Shown one piece after another: positions 36,228-47,400 of a DNA stretch of 64,000 bases. This DNA is from Vibrio sp. ED004 (GTDB taxonomy: Bacteria > Pseudomonadota > Gammaproteobacteria > Enterobacterales > Vibrionaceae): assembly GCF_023206395.1 (NCBI RefSeq), contig NZ_CP066150.1, positions 992,001 through 1,056,000 on the forward strand. Direction: 5' to 3'. The notes under the pieces were generated by a model, which was not told the origin of the DNA, ran no database searches, and worked only from the letters and a program-made list of their open reading frames with translations. Positions within the stretch are counted from its first letter, which is position 1, and each line of letters starts with the position of its first letter. The translations under genes were made by a program, and so were the position numbers.

Positions 36228-37595
36228 TTAAGCCGTCATTGGAACCAATACTAGTGTGCCGAAGATAACCGTGATAAGACCACAGATTACTGGTACTGAT
36301 GTACGTTTAACAACTTCGAATGGACTGATTTTACCCATACCTGATGTTGCTACTACTACGCCAGATACTGGAGAGATAGTACGACCTAGGTTTGATGCTT
36401 GAAGCATTGGAATTATTAGGAACGCAGGGTTTAGTCCCATTTTCGCTGCTAATGATGGCGCAAGCTCTACGAAAGCGTAGAAAGGTGCGTTACCAGAACC
36501 TGTCGCGATAGCTGCAGCAACCGTAAGACCTGTCAGGATAAGCATCAGTGCGATACCGCCAGCACCTGCTGCTTCAGCAAGGCCGATTAGGTTATCAATC
36601 GCGCCGATAGACATTAGGCCTTGAGCAAATACACCCGCCGCAACCAACAGCATTACCACGCCTTTGAATGCTTCTGCCATGCCTTGGTAACAAGAGTCCA
36701 GGTCTTCTAGCGTTTTCTCACCGTCGAACTTCTTCACGACGTAATCGATGATTGCGCCTACGAAGATAGAGCCAACAACGATAGTGTAGATATCAAGCTT
36801 AAGGCCTGGGATCGTACGCCCGTTGAATAGGAAAACACCGATGATTGGTAGGAATGGTAGAGCAGCGTAGAAAGCTGGCGCCGTTGTTTCAATTTCAGAA
36901 ACGTCTACTTTTTCCATTGGTGTGTTTTCTTTCTTATCTAGGTACTTGTTCCAGAAGAAAGCCGCTGCAGCCATTACGATGATTGCACAGATAGACACTG
37001 GCAATACCGTTTGAACCGCAAACACATCTAGGTCTAAGCCTGATTTTTCTGCAGCAATAACAACATCACCTGATGTAGGAGAAAGAATGATTGCTGCTGG
37101 TGAAGCACATACCGCAACCGCAGCAGGGCGAGAGATACCCATTGCCGTCATCATTGGGAATAGTGTTGCCATCAATAGTACTCCAAGGCCTGTTGCAGAA
37201 CTTACTGCAAGAGACATTAGACACGCTACGATGTACGCAGAAACAAGCAGTGCGTATGGAGATTTGATTACAGACAGTGGCTTAGAGAACTGTTTCACTA
37301 CCACGTTGTTTGCGCCGATGTGAGTCATGTAAGAAGCGAAACCACAAAGAAGCATGATTTGCATACCTAGGCCGCCGCCACGGTACTGAAGCATGTACTT
37401 AACGAATTCTAGTGAATCGGTAACCATGTTACCTGTTGAAGCTACCTTAGCTGGTAAAACTGTGTGACCAATAAGGCCAGTAATAAGAAGTAGGGCAAGG
37501 CCAGCAGTTAATAATACACCCGCTGCTTTATAGCCTTTTACAATAAAGTAACCAACAGCGATGGTAATCACTAATCCGATCAAGAGCTCTAACAT
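36228..37595 (-). CDS. dcuC: C4-dicarboxylate transporter DcuC family
   Basis: The 455-residue inner-membrane protein has about 12 hydrophobic segments and matches DcuC, which exports succinate or exchanges C4-dicarboxylates during anaerobic growth. Conserved polar stretches include SPTSGDVVIAAEKSGLD, ATGSGNAPFYAF and SNLGRTISPVSGVV. ATG 37595 is chosen because GGAG lies 6 bases before it; a GTG at 37607 would add four residues. Location beside nap/narQP suits an anaerobic role, but no operator was recognised in its leader. Confidence 0.88.
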   Translation of the reverse strand: MLELLIGLVITIAVGYFIVKGYKAAGVLLTAGLALLLITGLIGHTVLPAKVASTGNMVTDSLEFVKYMLQYRGGGLGMQIMLLCGFASYMTHIGANNVVVKQFSKPLSVIKSPYALLVSAYIVACLMSLAVSSATGLGVLLMATLFPMMTAMGISRPAAVAVCASPAAIILSPTSGDVVIAAEKSGLDLDVFAVQTVLPVSICAIIVMAAAAFFWNKYLDKKENTPMEKVDVSEIETTAPAFYAALPFLPIIGVFLFNGRTIPGLKLDIYTIVVGSIFVGAIIDYVVKKFDGEKTLEDLDSCYQGMAEAFKGVVMLLVAAGVFAQGLMSIGAIDNLIGLAEAAGAGGIALMLILTGLTVAAAIATGSGNAPFYAFVELAPSLAAKMGLNPAFLIIPMLQASNLGRTISPVSGVVVATSGMGKISPFEVVKRTSVPVICGLITVIFGTLVLVPMTA

Positions 37596-38043
37596 AGAAA
37601 TCTCCACAAAGTTTAAAAAATATAAGAAAGTGTTTCAGAATATGACAATGAATGTACAGAAAACTGCACTGTGGCACGAGGCATAGTTGAGGTTGATATG
37701 ATCTAAGACAAACATTTTTTGTGATGTTAATTGTGGTTGTAAATCATGCATAACTACTGTTGTTTAGATGTTAATAAACAAATTATATCGTTCATTAGAA
37801 TATAGCTTGGATCACTTTTGTTGTGCGAGGTTGCATATTAAGGTTTTGATTTATAAAATTATGGTTTTTCTAGCTTAGTGGTAGAAATCAAAAGGAAAGA
37901 GTCATTTCTTACATTCAGGAAGGTATTTTTTGAATCTGAGGATTAGAAGATTAGAATCTGACGCCTACTTTATTTGGGAAATAGCAGACGCCAGAGTTAA
38001 GTCACACAAAAGTTACAGAGTTCGACCTGTTGGTGAGGAAGGG
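37596..38043. other. Intergenic region upstream of dcuC (448 bp)
   Basis: This is AT-rich, non-coding DNA between the dcuC start and the end of the VtrC-like gene. It should hold the dcuC promoter. I saw no convincing FNR, CRP or NarP site, gene or terminator. Confidence 0.5.
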
Positions 38044-38565
38044 TTAGTTGATATTTACGTCCGGTTCCGAAATTGAATAAGCGGGTAAGTCAGCACATGC
38101 CACCTTTTTACAGAAGTGAATCATTCCGCGTTGGGTCACCAATAACAGTTCTTTGTCGTTCAGTGGAATGTAGGTCATTGCATCGGAAGAGAGCACTGCA
38201 CCTTCACTGATCATGACTTTCTCATAAAACGAGAGCTCTCTATCTGGGATGATCTGTTCGTGTTGAGTCTCGTCTAATGAAATATCGTGTTGAGTGACAA
38301 CGTAAGTTCCAGATGAAGTGAAACCAGCCTCTTTAGTTGAAACATATAACAGCTCGTAACTGTTATTCTTCTTAAACTCAATATTCACAGAAGCTTGATT
38401 ATAAATTATTTTCTCAGGCGGATTGACCACCGATGCTGTGTTGGCTAAATAATGACCTTTAAGGTGTTCTTTCGGAATAAAGGTTGTTAACCAGCCGACT
38501 AAAATACCCAATAGAGCTACAACAACGAATATCTTCTTTTCTTTATTCACAAGTAACTCCTTCAA
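38044..38565 (-). CDS. Membrane-anchored periplasmic partner of a ToxR-like regulator (VtrC/TcpH/ToxS-like by position)
   Basis: The 173-residue protein has a membrane helix at about residues 11-30 (KIFVVVALLGILVGWLTTFI) and a mostly beta-type periplasmic body with two cysteines, Cys152 and Cys157 (HFCKKVACADL). It overlaps the end of the upstream ToxR-like gene by 23 bases, a hallmark of co-component pairs such as VtrA/VtrC, where the small partner forms a barrel with the regulator's periplasmic domain and binds bile salts. Sequence similarity to VtrC is not evident to me; the assignment is by architecture. Confidence 0.6.
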   Translation of the reverse strand: MKELLVNKEKKIFVVVALLGILVGWLTTFIPKEHLKGHYLANTASVVNPPEKIIYNQASVNIEFKKNNSYELLYVSTKEAGFTSSGTYVVTQHDISLDETQHEQIIPDRELSFYEKVMISEGAVLSSDAMTYIPLNDKELLLVTQRGMIHFCKKVACADLPAYSISEPDVNIN

Positions 38566-39259
38566 ATTCGCTAGGGAAGCTCAAAGACTTTCCTGAATTA
38601 TCTATGATGATTTTTCGACCCTTATATTCATAAAGAGTGACGTTGTAGAGTTCTTTAAAGGTGAACTCGTCGGTTTCGATTGTACAAGAGATAAAATGTT
38701 GGCCTGTAAGATCTTCACCTAAGCTATTTCTGTCTAAATAAGCAAACAAATAATGGGACAAACCCGCGGTTACCATAAATAAAGCAATTAGCGCTAACAC
38801 ATGATTTGTCTTTTTTGTTGGAGCTGTTTTTTCTGCTGTCGCGCTTTCTTCTATAGAGCTCTCTGTCGGTTGTTCGGTTTGTTGCGTAGGTTGGGCTTGA
38901 ATTTTACGTAGTGCGCGTTCTTTATCTTGTGTTACTTGCCCTGCAAATCGGTAGCCTTTGCCGCGTTCAGTGACAATGATCATTCCACTCTTGTCTTCAA
39001 GCGCTTTTCGGCAGATAGAGATGGTTTGCATTAAGCTGCCATCTTCAACATAGATACCTTTCGACACCCACACTTGCTCAATCAGAACTTGGCGAGTAAT
39101 CACCTCATTGGGTCTAGAGATAAAAAACTTAAGGAGCTCTGATTCGTTAGAACCTATTGGGTACGTACGGCCTGTCTTAAAGTGATGGATTTCACTCTCT
39201 TCTAAATTGACCTGTATATCATCATTGATAATAAATTCAGCAGACATCTGGGTTCTCAT
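38543..39259 (-). CDS. ToxR/VtrA-type transmembrane transcriptional regulator
   Basis: The 238-residue protein has a cytoplasmic OmpR-like winged helix (residues 20-105: SNESELLKFFISRPNEVITR, VWVSKGIYVEDGSLMQTIS, GKGYRF), a Thr/Glu-rich linker, one membrane helix at about 153-175 and a periplasmic domain of about 60 residues with two cysteines, Cys192 and Cys237. ToxR also has two periplasmic cysteines. It lacks a receiver domain and so acts directly from the membrane. A shorter start at ATG 39247 is possible. It is divergent from volA, so it may control VolA/FadL. Confidence 0.8.
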   Translation of the reverse strand: MRTQMSAEFIINDDIQVNLEESEIHHFKTGRTYPIGSNESELLKFFISRPNEVITRQVLIEQVWVSKGIYVEDGSLMQTISICRKALEDKSGMIIVTERGKGYRFAGQVTQDKERALRKIQAQPTQQTEQPTESSIEESATAEKTAPTKKTNHVLALIALFMVTAGLSHYLFAYLDRNSLGEDLTGQHFISCTIETDEFTFKELYNVTLYEYKGRKIIIDNSGKSLSFPSEFEGVTCE

Positions 39260-39646
39260 TGTAATAAGCGTTCTAACCTAAATATAACAAATGTCGCTAC
39301 AAATATAAACTTACTGATTTCGTTGTCTTTGATATCTAAGCTTATGATTTAAATTGAATTATCAACCTGCTTAGATTTCCTTATATACCTTTTTGAGGTT
39401 GTTTAATGTGGTTTCAGGTGCTTGGTGTTAGTAGCTATTAGATCATTAACTGGTGACGCTGATTTAGTGGGTGTGGGTTAAGTGCTCAAATTTCTTACGT
39501 AGTTCTATCAACGTGTCATTCCAACTTCGTGTTGCCTTGCTCTCTGCGAATAAAAGTCGAACTTATCTCCGACTCAACCGGCAACTCAAATAACGATAAA
39601 TCGCATGACCACACCAGTTAAATGCGAAAGCTACGAAGGAGCTGTT
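39260..39646. other. Divergent promoter region between the ToxR-like gene and volA (387 bp)
   Basis: It is AT-rich in its left half. No gene is present; it should carry promoters for both directions. I could not pick a convincing operator by eye. Confidence 0.5.
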
Positions 39647-41830
39647 TTGAAAGAATTCAATAAGCCATATTTATGTGGACTAATCACGCTTGCCTTACTC
39701 GGCTGTCAGTCTGAAGACTCGACTCAAGAAGCCGTTTCAGTATTAGTTCCTTACAACATTAATGAATTACCAAAACCGAACGATGGATACGGGTATGACG
39801 ACGACGGAACCATTACCGGAGTCGGTGAACACGCTGCCGCAATGTCATCGACCAATGATGCCTATTATCAGGACTACAACAACTCATACGCCGCTTTAGA
39901 TGGCTGGGGACTTTGTGCAGAGCCTATTTTAATTCCGCTACAAAGCGTTAATTCTGATAAACGTTTTCCACTGAATAATGAAACCTTAGCAGAGAATGTA
40001 GTGCTAATTGATGAAGAATCAGGTGAGGAAGTTGGCACTCAAATATCCGCTGATGGTTCCAATATTATTATTCAGTGTGAATCAGGATTAAAAGAAGATA
40101 CGACTTATTCGATCGTTGTGACTGATGGAGTTAAAACTGAATTTGACGAACCTTTAAAAGCAGACGCCAGTTTTGAGCAATTAATATACTCCGAGGCACA
40201 ATTTAATAACGACAAAGAACAAGATCTCCATACTCAAGTTATCAGCGCTATAAACTCATATGAAGAATTATATCCGGGTAAAGGAATTCCGGTATATGCC
40301 GCGCAGTTTAAAACTCAGAGTTCTTATGCTCCATTGGATGCAATGAAAAGAAACCATCTGCAATATGGTAGTCCATTCACCCAAGCAGAGCCTGTAATTG
40401 TAGAGGAAAAGCGAGGATATAACCTATATACAAGAGTACTCAAAATTCCGTCGTACTTACCTTTTACAAAAGAGAGGGAGTCGGAATGTATCGTCGATGA
40501 GTTTGATCCGAAAGAAAATTGTCCGCCACTTTATGAATGGATTACCAACACTTCTGGCACTTTTCCAACGGCAGAAAATGCGATGCCTCAAATAACAGAA
40601 AATCTTGAGATTACGGCAGATATATACGTACCGAAAGAGTTCAAGTGGAATAGTTTTGTAGAGTTACCTGTTGCGATCTTTATTCATGGTGTCACAGCAG
40701 AGCGCGGTACTGCTTCTTTGATGGCTGCTGAATATACAAAAAGAGGCTATACCGTTGTTGCGATTGACATGCCATATCACGGGGAACGCATGCGTTATGA
40801 CGCAAGTCCTGAACATGTGGAAATAAGCGCTAGAGCAAACAAAGCGTTTTTTATAAATATAGATTCACCTTTGGCGCTGCGTTCTAATCTTCAGCAGTCC
40901 GTGTCTGATTTCTTAGGGCTTCGTTATGCGCTGAGCCAAGAGGGTTGGGTTGATAACAATAAGGTTCACTTAATCGGGCAGTCGTTGGGGGGAATTATGT
41001 CGGTGATGGTCAGTGAATTCAGCCAACCTACTCGTGATTTAGGTGATAACTCAGACTTTGCATTTAACACGGTGAATTATGTTGTTCCGGGGCAGGGGCT
41101 GACTAACTTGGTTTTGTCTTCGCAAACGTTGGGTCCTGAGATGTCTGAAGGTGTAAAGAAGTCTCCAGACGTTCAGCGTGGCATTGCTGAGACTGTCATT
41201 CCTGATATCTGTACCACGGAGGAGACGAACCAAGAGTGTATTGAATCGTTACGAGAGTTTGTAGCACTTTCAACAGATAACGCGCTGCTTGTGAGTCAGT
41301 TGGAGAATGACATCTTTGATCTTGTGGTAACTGACCTTAAACAAGGGGTTCAAGCAACGATTGATAGTGCCGATCCTGCTAGCTTCATCTCTCGTCAAGT
41401 TGAGGCTGAGCAACCAACGCTTTTGTTAGCAGCGGTCGGAGATTGTGGTGAAACCTGTGATGTAGGTGTCGATTACGTGCCAGACAGCGTAATTCCAAAC
41501 ACTGCACCAGATAACATTCGCACTGGTACCGAGCCACTTATTACTGCACTTGGGTTAGATCCAATAACAGGCACATCAGACAATAAAAATGAAAAGCGTG
41601 GCGCTGTTAGAACTACCACGGGTGGGCACGGTACATATTTGTTCCCGTATGAAGGTCCTGTTGATGAAGACGGGCTACCGGGTATGCCGGGAGAAAACAT
41701 GTCTGACGTACTTGAAGCTGTGGACACTCAACAAATTGCCGTTGCTTCAATGGTAATGAGTGACGGTGCAGTAGTTGTCATAAATAACGAAGATCACATC
41801 GAAACAGAGGTGCCTCAAGATGAAGAATAA
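39647..41830 (+). CDS. volA: VolA-like outer-membrane lysophospholipase (Pla-1/cef lipase family lipoprotein)
   Basis: VolA of V. cholerae is a surface lipoprotein that cleaves lysophosphatidylcholine to free fatty acids. The 727-residue protein here has a signal peptide with lipobox ALLGC (Cys20), then an Asp/Gly-rich N-terminal region (NDGYGYDDDGTITG), an alpha/beta-hydrolase core with FIHGVTAERG, DMPYHGERMR and the nucleophile box GQSLGG (about residues 444-449), and a late His in TTGGHGTYLFPYEG. Start TTG 39647 has AAGGAG five bases upstream and gives the signal peptide cleanly. Its last 11 bases overlap the next gene. Confidence 0.88.
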   Translation: MKEFNKPYLCGLITLALLGCQSEDSTQEAVSVLVPYNINELPKPNDGYGYDDDGTITGVGEHAAAMSSTNDAYYQDYNNSYAALDGWGLCAEPILIPLQSVNSDKRFPLNNETLAENVVLIDEESGEEVGTQISADGSNIIIQCESGLKEDTTYSIVVTDGVKTEFDEPLKADASFEQLIYSEAQFNNDKEQDLHTQVISAINSYEELYPGKGIPVYAAQFKTQSSYAPLDAMKRNHLQYGSPFTQAEPVIVEEKRGYNLYTRVLKIPSYLPFTKERESECIVDEFDPKENCPPLYEWITNTSGTFPTAENAMPQITENLEITADIYVPKEFKWNSFVELPVAIFIHGVTAERGTASLMAAEYTKRGYTVVAIDMPYHGERMRYDASPEHVEISARANKAFFINIDSPLALRSNLQQSVSDFLGLRYALSQEGWVDNNKVHLIGQSLGGIMSVMVSEFSQPTRDLGDNSDFAFNTVNYVVPGQGLTNLVLSSQTLGPEMSEGVKKSPDVQRGIAETVIPDICTTEETNQECIESLREFVALSTDNALLVSQLENDIFDLVVTDLKQGVQATIDSADPASFISRQVEAEQPTLLLAAVGDCGETCDVGVDYVPDSVIPNTAPDNIRTGTEPLITALGLDPITGTSDNKNEKRGAVRTTTGGHGTYLFPYEGPVDEDGLPGMPGENMSDVLEAVDTQQIAVASMVMSDGAVVVINNEDHIETEVPQDEE

Positions 41831-43013
41831 ACTTTTATTGGGCACCGCAGTTGCTCTTGTCCCTTGTCTAACCAACGCAGCTGGTTTTCAACTGAACGCA
41901 CAATCTGCAACTGGCTTAGGTCGTGCATTCGCGGGTGATGCTGTAATGGCAGATAGCGCAGCGATTGTAGCGAAGAACAGTGCTGCAATGGCTTACATCG
42001 AGCAACCTATGTTGTCGGTAGGTGCTGTCTATATCGATAGCGGAATTGATGTATCGAACGTCAGTTACACACCTTTAATGGGTGATACCACATCATTAGA
42101 TGATCAAGAACTTAGCGCGGGTACGTTAGTACCGAACATCCACTACGTCCATCCAATTCAAGACTCAAAGTTCACTTTGGGTGCTACCGTGCATTCCAAT
42201 TTCGGCACTGATGTTGAGTTTGATGACTCATTTTCAGCAGATGAGTTTGGAGGAAAAACGGCACTCTCAAGCATCAACGTTGGCTTTGCTGTCGCTTATG
42301 AATTATCTGAAAAGATCAACTTGGGCGCAGGTATTGATGTTATCTACGGTGAAGGTGAAATTCACCGTAATAACCTACTTGATGTTGATGCCGACGGTTT
42401 TGGTTTAGGTGCCAATGTTGGTGCAACGTATCAGGTAAATGAGCGCAATAAATTTGGTATTACTTACCGCTATAGCCCGGATATTGAAGTGGAAGGTGAC
42501 ATCACAAAAGGCGGAGTTGCTGCCGACAAAATGAATGTTCCCTTACCAGACACACTCGAGTTTTCTGGGTGGCACCAACTCAACGAACAATGGGCTTTCC
42601 ACTACAGCTTGCAGTGGGTGAATTGGTCTGAATTTGACTCGTTAACGTCTGATTCATATGACGATTCCATTAAAGAATACCAATGGAAAGATGCGGGACA
42701 CGTTTCGGTTGGCGGCACTTACACCATGTCAAAAGACATCATTCTAAGAGCGGGTTATATGTATGACGTCTCTCCAACCGATGAACTTACGTCTTTATCT
42801 ATTCCGGATGTCAATCGTCACTGGGTAACCGTGGGTGGTACCTACCACTTAACTCCCGCGAGTTCTGTCGATCTTGGTGTCGGGTTCATCATTGGTGAAT
42901 CGCAACACGTTGATGAGAGCTTAACGACGATCCCAGGAAGCCAATCTAATATCTCTGCTGATGTGACCGCCGATGCTTTGCTCGTTGGTGTTCAGTACCA
43001 GCATCGCTTTTAG
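41820..43013 (+). CDS. fadL: FadL-family outer-membrane fatty acid channel
   Basis: The 397-residue protein starts with a signal peptide (MKNKLLLGTAVALVPCLTNA), and the mature protein begins AGFQLNAQSATGLGRAFAGDA, the FadL/OMPP1 hallmark that plugs the barrel. Alternating beta strands continue to the terminal Phe (VQYQHRF). It overlaps volA by 11 bases, so they are co-translated: VolA releases fatty acids at the surface and FadL takes them in. The V. cholerae volA/fadL pair has the same order. Confidence 0.9.
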   Translation: MKNKLLLGTAVALVPCLTNAAGFQLNAQSATGLGRAFAGDAVMADSAAIVAKNSAAMAYIEQPMLSVGAVYIDSGIDVSNVSYTPLMGDTTSLDDQELSAGTLVPNIHYVHPIQDSKFTLGATVHSNFGTDVEFDDSFSADEFGGKTALSSINVGFAVAYELSEKINLGAGIDVIYGEGEIHRNNLLDVDADGFGLGANVGATYQVNERNKFGITYRYSPDIEVEGDITKGGVAADKMNVPLPDTLEFSGWHQLNEQWAFHYSLQWVNWSEFDSLTSDSYDDSIKEYQWKDAGHVSVGGTYTMSKDIILRAGYMYDVSPTDELTSLSIPDVNRHWVTVGGTYHLTPASSVDLGVGFIIGESQHVDESLTTIPGSQSNISADVTADALLVGVQYQHRF

Positions 43014-43223
43014 TGGGTTGTCATAAACCTTAATTATTCATTCTTATTCTTGGTTCAGCCAAGTAAACAACATCGTAAGGCTCTTTAGCGATATCGAGCC
43101 TTAATCCGAACTTATGGCTGTTGTTGGCATTGATATAAATAGCTGGATGCTTATTTAGCTCACAACGGCTGCACAGAAAAACGCTTCAAGTCAGACGATT
43201 GTAGCGACTTATGGTTATTGAAC

Positions 43224-44495
43224 ATGAAATTTAAAAAGCTTAGTAAAACCATTGCTTTGGCACTATTCGCCTTTAATACAACACCGACGCTAGCACAAGA
43301 CTCACCATTGGTGCCCGTCACGGTCGAAAAAGCGCATACACAGGCTTTTACTTCATCTATTCGAGAAGTGGGCAAGATTAGAGCGACAGATTCTGCCGCG
43401 CTTACTTTCAGTGCTTCCGACAAAATTCTTACTATTCATTTCAAAGATGGCGACTCCGTCAAAAAAGGCGAATTGATCGCGCAACTCGACAATACTAAGG
43501 CCAAGGCCGATCTTGATAAGGCACGAAGCTCACTCGCGCTTGCAAAATCAAAGCTAAAACGAGTACGTGAGTTACTCAAGAAGCAACCGGATTCCATGTC
43601 TCAGCAAGATGTTGAAGAGCTTAAAGAGCAAGCGAATCTCGCGGCGGCTGATTTTCGTCAGAAAGAAGCACTGATGAACGACTATTTATTAGTAGCGCCT
43701 TTTGATGGACAACTCACTAACTTCAGTCATTCAGTAGGCAGTAAAATTGATAGTTCAACGGCATTGGTCAGCTTGATCAAGCTTGATCCTGTTGAGGTGC
43801 AATACGCGATTGGCCAGTCTGACTTGGGTAATGCAAAGCTAGGTCAAACAGTGTCTATCCAAGTGGATGCTTTTCCGGGCGAATCGTTCGAAGGTGTGGT
43901 TGATTATATTGCGCCCGCTGTTGATGAAAGCTCTGGCCGTGTTGAGGTTCACGCACACGTCACCAACCCTGAACACCGTTTAGTTCCAGGTATGTTTGCC
44001 AAATTAAGTCAAATGACCAGTGAAGATTCAATGCAAATAGTGGTTTCGCAAAACTCGGTTCAAGCCAAGGACGCTAAACGTTTTGTATGGGTGGTGAATG
44101 GCAACAACATCGAACAACGAATTGTAGAGTTGGGAGTTAACACCAATGACGGCTATGTGGTGGTTGAGAAGGGACTTGAGCTAGGCGAAAGCGTCGTAGC
44201 TACCGGACAACAGAATCTCAAAGTTGAATCTTTGGTTAAAGTGATGAACCCAAATGCTGAGGTGAAATCCACTGAGCCAACTCAAGAGCAACATCCAATT
44301 GAGCCTTCTGTCGATTGGACAAAACAATCACCAAAAGTAAAAGCTGAACTGCTTGAGGAAGCGAGTACAGAAGTTCCAAAAACGAACGACGTGATGGCAA
44401 AACCCGTCGAAATCGAACCATCGAAGGATTCAAAAAATACCGTAAATTCAGGCAAGGAAGCAACGACCGAGGAGAACGTGAATGAAGCTTCCTGA
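43224..44495 (+). CDS. RND efflux periplasmic adaptor (membrane fusion protein)
   Basis: The 423-residue protein has a signal peptide (MKFKKLSKTIALALFAFNTT), a biotinyl-lipoyl-like half (ILTIHFKDGDSVKKGELIAQLD), a coiled-coil hairpin (about residues 95-150, RVRELLKKQPDSMSQQDVEELKEQANLAAA), the second lipoyl half and a beta-barrel domain. The last 75 residues are an unusual Glu/Thr/Pro-rich, apparently disordered extension (EVKSTEPTQEQHPIEPS onward). A TTG two codons earlier is the alternative start. It ends 14 bases inside the RND permease gene. No outer-membrane partner is encoded nearby. Confidence 0.85.
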   Translation: MKFKKLSKTIALALFAFNTTPTLAQDSPLVPVTVEKAHTQAFTSSIREVGKIRATDSAALTFSASDKILTIHFKDGDSVKKGELIAQLDNTKAKADLDKARSSLALAKSKLKRVRELLKKQPDSMSQQDVEELKEQANLAAADFRQKEALMNDYLLVAPFDGQLTNFSHSVGSKIDSSTALVSLIKLDPVEVQYAIGQSDLGNAKLGQTVSIQVDAFPGESFEGVVDYIAPAVDESSGRVEVHAHVTNPEHRLVPGMFAKLSQMTSEDSMQIVVSQNSVQAKDAKRFVWVVNGNNIEQRIVELGVNTNDGYVVVEKGLELGESVVATGQQNLKVESLVKVMNPNAEVKSTEPTQEQHPIEPSVDWTKQSPKVKAELLEEASTEVPKTNDVMAKPVEIEPSKDSKNTVNSGKEATTEENVNEAS

Positions 44496-47400
44496 GATTT
44501 GTATTAAACACCCTGTATTTGCATCAGTGCTGAGTATCGCCATTGTGTTACTTGGCCTGTTGTCATTTCAGAAATTATCGATTCAGTATTTCCCTGACCA
44601 CAAAACGCCTTCTGCGACGGTAACTGCTGCGATAAATGGTGCGAGTGCGGAGTTTATGTCGCGTAACGTGGCAGACAAAGTGATCACTGCAGCAACGGGT
44701 CTTGATAGCGTTAAGACCATGACTACGGATTGTCAGGAAGGAACCTGTAATCTCAAAATCATCTTTGAAGACGACATCGATGAAGTTGAATACACAAGCC
44801 TGATGAACAACCTGCGCAGCAGTGTCGAAGCGATTGGTGATTTTCCGCCGAGTATGACGGACAAGCCAACGGTAACGGATGACTCTTCTGACACCAGCAT
44901 GCCGAGTAACATCATCACTTTTGTGAACACTGGCAAGATGTCTAAACAAGAGATGTACGACTACATCAGCCAACAAGTAGTGCCGCAATTTAAGCATATT
45001 CAAGGTGTCGGTGGTATTTGGGGGCCGTACGGCGGCAGTGAGAAAGCGGTGCGTGTTTGGTTACAGCCAGATCGCATGATGGCGCTTAATATGAGTGCTT
45101 CTGACGTAGTAGGTACATTGAGCTCATACAACGCGACGTTTACTGCGGGTACGATTAAAGGTCAGGTGCGAGATTTCTCAATCAACCCAGTCAATCAAGT
45201 GACCAGTGTTGATGATGTAAGAGACTTGGTGGTGCGTGTCGATAACGGCAAGATCATTCGAATCGGTGACATTGCTGAAGTCAAAATGGGTGAAGAGAGC
45301 TTAACGCCAAGTATTCTCCGTGTAGACGACAACCTAGCGATGTCGATTCAGGTACTGCCACTGAAAAGTGAAAACCCAGTCACCGTCGCCAATAAAGTGA
45401 AGAAGCAAATCGACCTGATTCAACCTCAGTTGCCAGAAGGTATTGAGATGAAAATGGTCTACAACCAAGCAGACTTCATTAAAACGGCGATTGATGAAGG
45501 CTTCATGACTTTGGTTGAAGCTATTGTCCTTGTTTCTGTTGTCGTCGTTCTGTTCTTAGGCTCTGTTCGTGTGGCTTCGATTCCGATCATCACCATTCCC
45601 GTGTGTGTGATTGGGGTGTTTGCAGTTATGCATGTACTTGGTTTTAGCATCAATGTACTGACGATTTTGGCGATCATCCTTGCGATTGGTTTAGTGGTCG
45701 ACGATGCGATTGTTGTTGCTGAGAACTGCTACCGTCATATCGAAGAGGGTGAGACACCGTTTAATGCGGCAATTAAAGGGTGTCGAGAGATCGTCTTCCC
45801 TGTGATTGCGATGACGCTTACCTTAGCTGTTGTGTATTTGCCTATTGGTCTAATGGCGGGCTTAACCGCTGATCTGTTTAGACAATTTGCTTTCACGCTA
45901 GCAGCAGCGGTGATTATTTCTGGTTTTGTGGCATTAACGCTCTCGCCAATGATGAGTGCATATTTGATGAAGCCAGTTTCAACGCCAGCGAAGTGGTATC
46001 AAAAGGTTGATGCAAAGCTTAACGTTCTGTCTGACGTGTACACCAAGGAACTAGGTAAGTGGTTCGAGCGTAAAGCCCTGATGAGCGGCATTGCCTTGGT
46101 TCTAATTGCGTTATCTGCGTTAGCGGTTTGGAAGATGCCTCAAGTGCTGCTCCCAACGGAAGACACGGGTTTTGTTGAGGTGACGTCAACGCCTCCAACA
46201 GGAGTAGGTCGCCAGTATCACCTAGATAACAACGAACAATTAAACAGCGTGTTCAAAGGCGATGAATCGGTTGAAGCTAATCTGTCTTACATCGAAGGCA
46301 CACCGACCAATCACGTGTTGCTAAAACCATGGGGAGAGCGTGACCAATCTGCAGATGAGTTGGTGAACGAGTTTATTGCCAAAGCGCAAAGTTCAGTCTC
46401 TGCGTATGGCATGTCTTTCAAGTTTCGCTCTGCGGATAACTTGAACATTGCGACTAACATGATTCTCGAACTCACGACCGTGAACCGTGATACGACAGTG
46501 TTGTCTGAAACGGCGAGCAAAGTGGTAGAGGCACTTGAGAATTACGAGGGCGTGACCAACATTAAAAACTCGATGTTGCGTGACCAGCTACGTTATGACT
46601 TGTCGATTGATCGCAATGCAATTGTGCTATCTGGCGTGGATTATGGCAATGTCACCAATGCGTTATCGACATTTCTGGGTTCAGTGAAAGCGGCGGATCT
46701 ACAAGCGGATGATGGCTATACTTACCCAATCCAAGTTCAAGTAAACCTGAGTGATCTTGGTGATTTCAAGGTATTGGATAAGCTGTATGTGGATTCACAG
46801 TCGGGTCAAAGGCTTCCTTTGTCTCAGTTTGTATCGATTAAACAAGTCACATCGGAATCGAACTTCAAGACATTCATGGGTAAAGACAGTGCTGAAATTA
46901 CGGCTGACTTAATGCCCGGATACACGGCAAGTGACGTGAAAGCGTATATTGATGACACAGTACCAAGCTTATTGAAACCTGCTCAAAGCTACGAATTCAA
47001 CGGCATTGTAAAAGACCTCGTTGATTCAACCGCTGGTGCACAGGTGCTGTTCGTATTGGCGCTGATTTTTATCTTCCTGATTCTGGCAGCGCAATTTGAA
47101 AGCTTTGTCGATCCTATGATCATCTTGCTAACGGTTCCATTGTGTATCGTCGGTGCGATTTTAACGCTGTCGGTATTTGGTCAAAGCCTTAATATTTACT
47201 CTAAGATCGGCTTGCTGACTTTGGTTGGGCTTGTCACTAAACATGGTATCTTGCTGGTGGAGTTTGCAAACGAGAAACGTAAATCGGGTGCGAGTGCGCA
47301 AGAAGCGGCGATCAGCAGTGCACGTTCAAGATTGCGTCCTATCTTGATGACGTCACTCACAATGATCCTCGGTTCACTGCCGCTAGCGCTGGCTGATGGA

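Noticed and set aside
37680..37760. CRP or FNR site in the dcuC leader
   Set aside because: TGTGATGTTAATTGTGG has only one good half and no proper inverted partner.
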